Shown in pieces: positions 50,805 to 56,295 of a stretch of DNA of 56,295 nt. This DNA comes from an uncultured Bacteroidales bacterium (GTDB lineage: Bacteria > Bacteroidota > Bacteroidia > Bacteroidales > Bacteroidaceae). Below the pieces are notes generated by a model, which was given only the letters and a program-made list of their open reading frames with translations, did not search any database and had not been told where the DNA came from. Each line of letters begins with the position of its first letter. Position 1 is the stretch's first letter. The stretch spans positions 1 to 56,295 of the forward strand of contig CADCBO010000027.1 in NCBI GenBank assembly GCA_902799685.1, read 5' to 3'. The position numbers were made by a program, and so were the translations under genes.

Positions 50805-51568
50805 TTTCAATGCAGGAACTGGGCGACTACAACATCGCCGATGAGGACATATTCGATGTCCAGAGTATAACCGATGCAATGATGACTACCACGCAGAGTA
50901 TGACGGAACTGGCCATAAGGTTCCTGTTGAATCTGGTGGTCTGTTGGATATTGGTGCAGTTCTTCTATTACAGGAAGAGCCGTCGCAGGGATTACTACTT
51001 CACGTTCATGGTTTTCTCTACAGCCATGCTTATGCTCCTGTACATTATGGGTAATGTGGAGATAGGAGTGGGCCTGACACTTGGACTGTTCGCCATATTC
51101 GGCGTGATAAGATATCGTACGGAGACAGTGCCTATCCGTGAGATGACCTATCTGTTCGTGATAATAGCATTGGCTGCAATGAACGGTCTGGCCACAATTT
51201 ACAAGGTTGTGGGCAACGTCACCGATAATCCGCATTATGAACTGGCAGTGGGTAGCCTGGTGGTGACTGTGGTCTCAAATATTCTTGTTATACTGCTTAT
51301 CTGGGTGCTGGAGAGCGGCCGTATGCTCAAGCATACGTCAACCAAGCTGGTTCTCTATGACCGTATTGAACTGATAGTTCCCGAGCGCAGGGCAGAGCTG
51401 ATTGCTGACCTGGAGAAGCGTATCGGCATCAAGGTAGATAATGTTGAGGTGGGTCATGTGGATTTTCTCAAGGATGCTGCATTCATCAAGATATATTACA
51501 CGTTGGGTAAGGATGAGACGGCAACAATAGATACCCTTACCAAGGCCAAGCAGTTTGTGGAACAGTAG
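50801..51568 (+). CDS. DUF4956 membrane protein
   Basis: 255 residues. After an acidic start, four membrane helices fill residues ~40-170 (LAIRFLLNLVVCWILVQFFY, FMVFSTAMLMLLYIMGNVEI, FVIIALAAMNGLATIYKVVG, LVVTVVSNILVILLIWVLES), with the family block GLTLGLFAIFGVIRYRTETV between them. A cytoplasmic domain of about 80 residues follows. Always or often next to VTC-domain genes, so it likely transports, anchors or controls the polymer. The start ATGA overlaps the VTC gene. Confidence 0.88.
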   Translation: MISMQELGDYNIADEDIFDVQSITDAMMTTTQSMTELAIRFLLNLVVCWILVQFFYYRKSRRRDYYFTFMVFSTAMLMLLYIMGNVEIGVGLTLGLFAIFGVIRYRTETVPIREMTYLFVIIALAAMNGLATIYKVVGNVTDNPHYELAVGSLVVTVVSNILVILLIWVLESGRMLKHTSTKLVLYDRIELIVPERRAELIADLEKRIGIKVDNVEVGHVDFLKDAAFIKIYYTLGKDETATIDTLTKAKQFVEQ

Positions 51569-51606
51569 TTCCGGATTTACCTGTGCAGAGGAGATTGTTT
51601 ATTGGA

Positions 51607-54600
51607 TCAGAAATCCCTCTCAAAGACCAGTCCTACGCCTTGGGTGGTAAGAGTGGCTTTTGAGAAGTACTTGTCATTTGTCTTGTTGTAGCCTTTAATG
51701 CTTATTCCCTGACGGGGCAGGAGAAGATATTTTACCTCAAAGTCACCAATGAAGTTTGAGGTGTTGTTAATGGTATTTTCCCTATAGCCGAAGTTTCCGT
51801 TCACCAGCAGGCGGTTATTGAGAAGCCTGGCCTCCAGTATTCCTTCAAGCTCCTTGTTGCTCAGGTTTGTAGCATCGTTCGAAAGATAACTGCTGGCACT
51901 CAGATTACTGGAAATAGATACATTGTCGTTGTCAAAGACTTGTGCAAGCAGATTGTTTATCTGGCCGCTGACCGTAGAATTGACCAATGACTCCATGGTG
52001 CTGGGAGTGAGACCGTTGGCAAGTCCGGAATTCACATCATATGTGTAGAAACGGCCGATGGCAAGCAGGTACATGAACTGTGTGTTGCGCTGTTGCTCTG
52101 TAGCTATCGCGTTATTCAGGATTGCTTTCTCTTCGGGAGTTCCTGCAGGCATGTCTATATTGAACGACAGTTGCGGATTTGATGCGTAACCTGTTATGTC
52201 CATAAGGCAACGTACGCGTACGTTGTTGTTTGATGATGCGCTGGGGTCAAGGTCATATATCGAGACGGAATTGACATTGTGGTATGTCTGGATGTTCAGT
52301 TCCGTATCCAGAGGAGCTCCGTTGAACCTTACGTAACTTCCCTCCATCAAGGTGAAGTTCTTGCGTATAAGGTCCTCGACGGACAGGGTACATTGTCCGT
52401 GACTGAGATTGTAGATGCCGTTCAGTGAAGGTCCGTCCGTAGGATTCAATTTGACAGAAATATTGCCGTTACCTCGCAGGTAGCCGGAAAGGGAACTCAT
52501 AGACATGTCAATTATGGCATCTTCCGTACATTCTATGTTAAGGTCAAGAGTGTAGTTCCCTTTTTTGTTTTTTTCAGGTATGATGGTATTCAGGGACTCT
52601 TCATTCAACTTTACTGTTCCACGGTCAACAATGGTCAGGAAAGTGTAGTCGGCTACAGTGCCGGAATTTGACCTGAATCCAAGACGCGTGCCAGGCGATG
52701 TCCTGGCGTTTACGCTTACTCCAAGCCCCCTTTGCTTGTTGTAAAGGAGTTGCAGGGCACCGTTGGCATATACTCTTGCGTTGAAACTGCTTTTGTCGGT
52801 TGCCGGCTGGTAGAAGACCATCATGTCCGACACATTGGCTGTCATGTTCACTCTCCAGTCTGAGAAATGGTTGTGGTTGATGACGCAGTTCATCACTCCG
52901 TCATGTCCGTACTCGTCATAGAACTGGACGTTTCTGAAGAGCATTCTTCCAGGTTCAAACCAGAGTGTATCTCTTTTTATGATGAATGTGGAGTTTACGG
53001 CAGACTGCACGAACCTGCCGTTTTCTATTATGGTCTGGCCTTCCATGTCCAGATTGGGTAGGGTTCCGAAAATACGTAGGTTGCCGATTGCGCGTCCGCT
53101 CAGTTCCTTGAAGACGCCGCCGGTCCATTTGTTCAGGAAATGCAGGTCTGTGCGGCCGGCATCAATGCTGACGTCTATCGTTTTGTCCTTGGGTATATAG
53201 TATCCGGTCAGCGTGGTGTTGGAAATGCCTCTTTCTGACATGTGCCCTGTCAACATTATCCGCTTCATTACTTCATCCCAATAGCATGTGGCCTCCAGGT
53301 GTCCGTGATATGAGTCAAGGAACATGAAGTTATCCACCGAGAATGATCCATAGAACGACGGACTGCCAGTAATACCTGCAACTGACAGGTTGCCTGATGC
53401 GATTCCGCCCAGTTGGATGGAATTGATATGGAGGAGTGAAAGGGTGCGGTACAGGTCAATGTTGCGCAGGGACATTTTGAGTACATCGGTGGAGTCAGCT
53501 GAAATAATGCCGTCCAGTGACAGATACTGGTTGTCATTACGGGCCTTAAGTCCGGTTACGGTGACTTTGCCATTGTCGGTACGGATGTCGGTTATGGCAA
53601 TGCGCCATGGAACACCATTGACAATGATGTTCGTAGAGTCGATAAGTGTCATTGACTTGAGTCCCTGCTTCTTGTCATACCTGAAGAACTGGGACAGAGT
53701 CTTGGCCTTACCCGATATGTCGCCGGCATCGTTCTGCCAGTTATAATTACCTCTTACTATATCCTCAAACGCCAGGAGTGAGGCGTTGATGTCGGTGAAT
53801 CCCTTTTCCCGGGTGCCGTAGCGTCCGGAGATTTCGGACCTGCCGGTGCCTTCGGCGGAGTTGAACACCATAAGGAACTCTGTCAGTTCCTCCTGTGCTA
53901 TGTTAATGTCAGGTACTACAATACGGGCATTGTATATGCTGTCAACGTCATTGAATGAGAGGTTGATCCTAGCCGATTCATCGATGCTTACGGGCAGATG
54001 GAATACATGCTCCAGCAGGTCGGTGTTGTCAATGTTGGCATCCAGGACGAATTTGTTGGGACGTGTGGACGAAGTGGCGTTCAACTTGTCGGATACCAGC
54101 TTGCCGATAGTGGGAAGTATATCTCCGGTGGCTCTGGACAGTGAGTAGGGGATTGAAGTGATGTTATAGTCACCTACTATGGATACTGTGAGGAAATCAC
54201 CATATATTGATATAACCCTGTTGTTCTCATTCATTTTCCCCAGACTGGCAGTGATGTTGTCCAGTTTCCAGTCACCCTCTCTGTCTGTGTAAACTAGGTT
54301 GTCCAATGTGAACTTGCCGGTCAGATTATCCAGGTCTTTTCCTTCCAGTTTGGCTTTGATGCCGCCCGAAACAGCCATGCTGTCTTTTCCGGATATATGG
54401 TAGGCCGCCAGATTGACGTTGTCTGCATTCAGGTTGAGTTCATATGCAGGTGTACCTTTGGTCCTTATGTCCGCATCCACTTTTATTTTTCCGTTCCTGT
54501 CTGCAAAACTCAGGTCCGATACAATCTTGTCAGGTGATAAGGTCCCGTTCAATGCTATGTCATGGTAGTCATATCCCTTGTACTGTAAGGAATTTATGTT

Positions 54601-55944
54601 GCTTTTGAGAGTGCCAGAGTAATCGTGGCCCTCTTTTGTGATATCGGCATTGGCGGTAAGAGTGCATGATCCCAGGTCATCGTTGCCGATTATCGTACCA
54701 AGCATAATGTCCTTGCCTTCAAGAGATGCCTGATAGGCTCCGCCGGCACCTTTGATATGGCCTTTGGCCTCGCCGGCCTGACAGGTCAGTGACAAATCGG
54801 ATTCCAGCTTGCCGGACAAACTGTTCATGGAAAGCTTGAGAGAACCGTCGCCAAGATTCCGGCACTGTTCGGGGACGGTAATCCCGAATCCGCTCAGCTG
54901 GTCTTCAATCCATTCAGGCAGGTTCTTACCGAACGACACGTTTGCCGTAAGCCCCTGGCATCCTTTTATAAGAGGACTTGTTCCAGTAAATACGGTTCCG
55001 GAACCGTTCAGGTTGATTGCCGAACTGCGGTCATGTGCGCTCAACTTATTAAGTCTGAGTGACTTGTCCTGGCTGGAGCAATTCAGGTCAATATCTATGC
55101 AGTCAGTCATGCCAGCTGTCTGTGGCAGGAGAGCCTTGAAGTCACTTCCGGTCACTGATGCCTTGAGATTTGCGGTGAAATCAGGGATTCCGTCAATTTT
55201 TCCATTGAGTCCGGCCATTGCCATCAGGTTATCAATCTCAAAGTTGCTGCCCGGAGTGGAGAGCTGCAGACCGTTTACATGTGTAAAGTCCTTGCCCACC
55301 GTTACGGCACCCTTGGCCTTTGAAAGCTTGAATCCCGATTGCTCGGCAAAGGTGAACTTCCTTATTATGAATGCTATGGAATCCTGACTGATGGACTTGA
55401 GTGACAGGTTGGCGGTAAGTCCGCTCACTCCAATGTGGTTAGGATTGAAGATACTGTCAGTCTGCTCGGCCGATTTGATGTCATAGCTTAACGAGCCGTT
55501 CCTTACAAGCACGGAATTGGCCCTGAATGTCATGGGCGTGGAACCTCCTCCTTCAAACAGTGAAGTGATGAACGCATAGTTGGGCTCAGCTCCGATACTG
55601 TCTTTGTTCAGGTGGATGCTGGGGGTGTTGAGCCTTATGCTGGTTATACTCAGTTTTTTTCTGAGCAACTGGAGAGGTTTGAGTCTCATTGAGACCGAGA
55701 CGGCATGTGCCAGTGTGTCATCATTAAGGTCATAGACTGTCATGTCGTCAATGGCGATGCCAAACGGGTAGATGAATTTAACGCTGCCGGCACTGACATC
55801 GGTTCCCAATGCGGACTGGGCAATCTTGACGACATGAGACGCCGCCTTTTGCTGGATCTTTTTGTTGTTCAGCAGGAAATGGCCTGTCATGAATAGCGCA
55901 ATCAGGGCCACCAGGATAATATGTAAGACTTTTCCCGTCTTCAT
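51607..55944 (-). CDS. tamB: Translocation/assembly module TamB-like protein
   Basis: 1445 residues from ATG 55944, which starts MKTGKVLHIILVALIALFMT, an N-terminal membrane anchor. The in-frame ATG at 56007 would put the -7 box inside the gene and is rejected. The middle is a long repetitive beta-helix of AsmA/TamB type, and the last ~350 residues hold the DUF490/TamB domain (GFRSNSGTVADYTFLTIVDR; NIQTYHNVNSVSIYDLDPSA; FNIDMPAGTPEEKAILNNAI; final LPRQGISIKGYNKTNDKYFS). Such bridges carry phospholipids or help insert outer-membrane proteins. The partner BamA-family protein (TamA) is not in the window. Confidence 0.9.
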   Translation of the reverse strand: MKTGKVLHIILVALIALFMTGHFLLNNKKIQQKAASHVVKIAQSALGTDVSAGSVKFIYPFGIAIDDMTVYDLNDDTLAHAVSVSMRLKPLQLLRKKLSITSIRLNTPSIHLNKDSIGAEPNYAFITSLFEGGGSTPMTFRANSVLVRNGSLSYDIKSAEQTDSIFNPNHIGVSGLTANLSLKSISQDSIAFIIRKFTFAEQSGFKLSKAKGAVTVGKDFTHVNGLQLSTPGSNFEIDNLMAMAGLNGKIDGIPDFTANLKASVTGSDFKALLPQTAGMTDCIDIDLNCSSQDKSLRLNKLSAHDRSSAINLNGSGTVFTGTSPLIKGCQGLTANVSFGKNLPEWIEDQLSGFGITVPEQCRNLGDGSLKLSMNSLSGKLESDLSLTCQAGEAKGHIKGAGGAYQASLEGKDIMLGTIIGNDDLGSCTLTANADITKEGHDYSGTLKSNINSLQYKGYDYHDIALNGTLSPDKIVSDLSFADRNGKIKVDADIRTKGTPAYELNLNADNVNLAAYHISGKDSMAVSGGIKAKLEGKDLDNLTGKFTLDNLVYTDREGDWKLDNITASLGKMNENNRVISIYGDFLTVSIVGDYNITSIPYSLSRATGDILPTIGKLVSDKLNATSSTRPNKFVLDANIDNTDLLEHVFHLPVSIDESARINLSFNDVDSIYNARIVVPDINIAQEELTEFLMVFNSAEGTGRSEISGRYGTREKGFTDINASLLAFEDIVRGNYNWQNDAGDISGKAKTLSQFFRYDKKQGLKSMTLIDSTNIIVNGVPWRIAITDIRTDNGKVTVTGLKARNDNQYLSLDGIISADSTDVLKMSLRNIDLYRTLSLLHINSIQLGGIASGNLSVAGITGSPSFYGSFSVDNFMFLDSYHGHLEATCYWDEVMKRIMLTGHMSERGISNTTLTGYYIPKDKTIDVSIDAGRTDLHFLNKWTGGVFKELSGRAIGNLRIFGTLPNLDMEGQTIIENGRFVQSAVNSTFIIKRDTLWFEPGRMLFRNVQFYDEYGHDGVMNCVINHNHFSDWRVNMTANVSDMMVFYQPATDKSSFNARVYANGALQLLYNKQRGLGVSVNARTSPGTRLGFRSNSGTVADYTFLTIVDRGTVKLNEESLNTIIPEKNKKGNYTLDLNIECTEDAIIDMSMSSLSGYLRGNGNISVKLNPTDGPSLNGIYNLSHGQCTLSVEDLIRKNFTLMEGSYVRFNGAPLDTELNIQTYHNVNSVSIYDLDPSASSNNNVRVRCLMDITGYASNPQLSFNIDMPAGTPEEKAILNNAIATEQQRNTQFMYLLAIGRFYTYDVNSGLANGLTPSTMESLVNSTVSGQINNLLAQVFDNDNVSISSNLSASSYLSNDATNLSNKELEGILEARLLNNRLLVNGNFGYRENTINNTSNFIGDFEVKYLLLPRQGISIKGYNKTNDKYFSKATLTTQGVGLVFERDF

Positions 55945-55950
55945 CTGTCG

Positions 55951-55958
55951 CAAAAATA
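55951..55958 (-). promoter_or_regulatory. -7 box of tamB
   Basis: Minus-strand TATTTTTG, ending 6 bases before ATG 55944, with TTTG at 55975-55978 (spacing 16). The transcript would be leaderless or nearly so. Confidence 0.55.
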
Positions 55959-56149
55959 TAGTATAAAATCTTATCAAAATCGGTATCGTCACGAAAGTTT
56001 TCCACAATTTTCAAATTAATTTATAAGCTTTTTTAACAAATTTTTCAAACTTTCCGCGTATTTGCCGATGAAATGGCAGATAATCGGTGTTGTTGATAAC
56101 TGCCTTTGCTTTTTTGATTTATTATATCTTAAGTTACTTGTTTTATTAG

Positions 56150-56157
56150 TAATTTTG
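56150..56157 (+). promoter_or_regulatory. -7 box of nqrA
   Basis: TAATTTTG matches TAnnTTTG, 49 bases before ATG 56207. The 200-base divergent region between tamB and nqrA holds nothing else recognisable. Confidence 0.55.
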
Positions 56158-56206
56158 CGCCCGAAAATTTGAATAATATTAAACTATATATTCAACTAAC
56201 AACAAA

Positions 56207-56295
56207 ATGGCAGAAATCATTCGTTTACGAAAAGGTCTGGACATCAAGTTGCTGGGCGCTCCCGTCAAGGAGTTGACAGAGGTTGGTCTTTCGGA
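56207..56295 (+). CDS. nqrA: Na+-translocating NADH-quinone reductase subunit A (5' end only)
   Basis: Only 29 codons lie in the window: MAEIIRLRKGLDIKLLGAPV. The start MA-x-x-I-x-LRKGLD-I-x-L-x-G is typical of NqrA. The full operon (nqrABCDEF) presumably continues beyond the edge; it forms the sodium-pumping NADH dehydrogenase that drives respiration in Bacteroidales. Confidence 0.85.
   Translation, partial: MAEIIRLRKGLDIKLLGAPVKELTEVGLS

Overview
The window is a stretch of a Bacteroidales chromosome, most likely from a gut member of the Bacteroides/Prevotella group. The evidence is the Bacteroidetes -7 promoter box (TAnnTTTG) upstream of many genes, Bacteroidota families (DUF3256, DUF4419, DUF5063, DUF5103/T9SS plug-like, TIGR02757, CarboxypepD_reg-like modules), an archaeal-type ProRS, type B L31, a class II aldolase and the start of an Na+-NQR operon. 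No rRNA, tRNA, CRISPR array, phage or complete insertion sequence was seen. Family assignments come from motif recognition by eye, without database searches.

Layout. 1-2273: remains of a TonB/carboxypeptidase-regulatory-domain locus (a cut-off plug-like protein, a TonB-C fusion protein, a small secreted relative and an orphan C-terminal fragment). 2274-7180: PL11 rhamnogalacturonan lyase, a DUF4419 gene bracketed by 32-bp direct hairpin repeats, and an MFS transporter. 7177-14448 (minus): one-carbon and redox genes (short MetH, MetF, TrxB), a LolA-like carrier and FtsK. 14551-19756 (plus): DUF5063, RNase D-like exonuclease, RlmI-like methyltransferase, then the tightly packed bifunctional nuclease-rsmE-truA-DUF3256 operon. 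19751-20223: a REPIN-like inverted repeat and rpmE2. 20322-23563: an unusual amino-acid ABC importer. 23564-24938: a large palindromic element and fba. 25076-30811: a xylose/xyloglucan utilisation cluster (GH31 alpha-xylosidase, xylB, xylA). 30903-42494: household and envelope genes (SDR, MscS, TPR sensor, glnS operon, TIGR02757, CDF, GT2, rarA, lipoprotein). 42577-47879: CE1 esterase, T9SS-plug-like protein, O-acetyltransferase and a C10 protease. 48008-51568: proS and a VTC/DUF4956 module. 51607-55944: TamB. 56207-end: nqrA start.

Most interesting. (1) The importer at 20322-23563 fuses two HisM-type permeases in one chain around a substrate-binding protein whose lobes are in reversed order (C-lobe, then N-lobe), i.e. 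apparently circularly permuted, with the expected ligand Arg and Asp retained. Its ATPase carries an extra ~115-residue C-terminal domain. (2) xylA has lost about 25 codons near its start, out of frame. (3) Several intergenic palindromes look like variants of one REP/REPIN-type family built around CAAA(A)GGG(G/A), in two cases supplying the stop codons of the adjoining genes. (4) Two tandem secreted/TonB proteins share a near-identical C-terminal tail, and one seems to contain a fossil signal-peptide junction. (5) Three genes have a -7 box only 6-7 nt before the ATG, predicting leaderless mRNAs.
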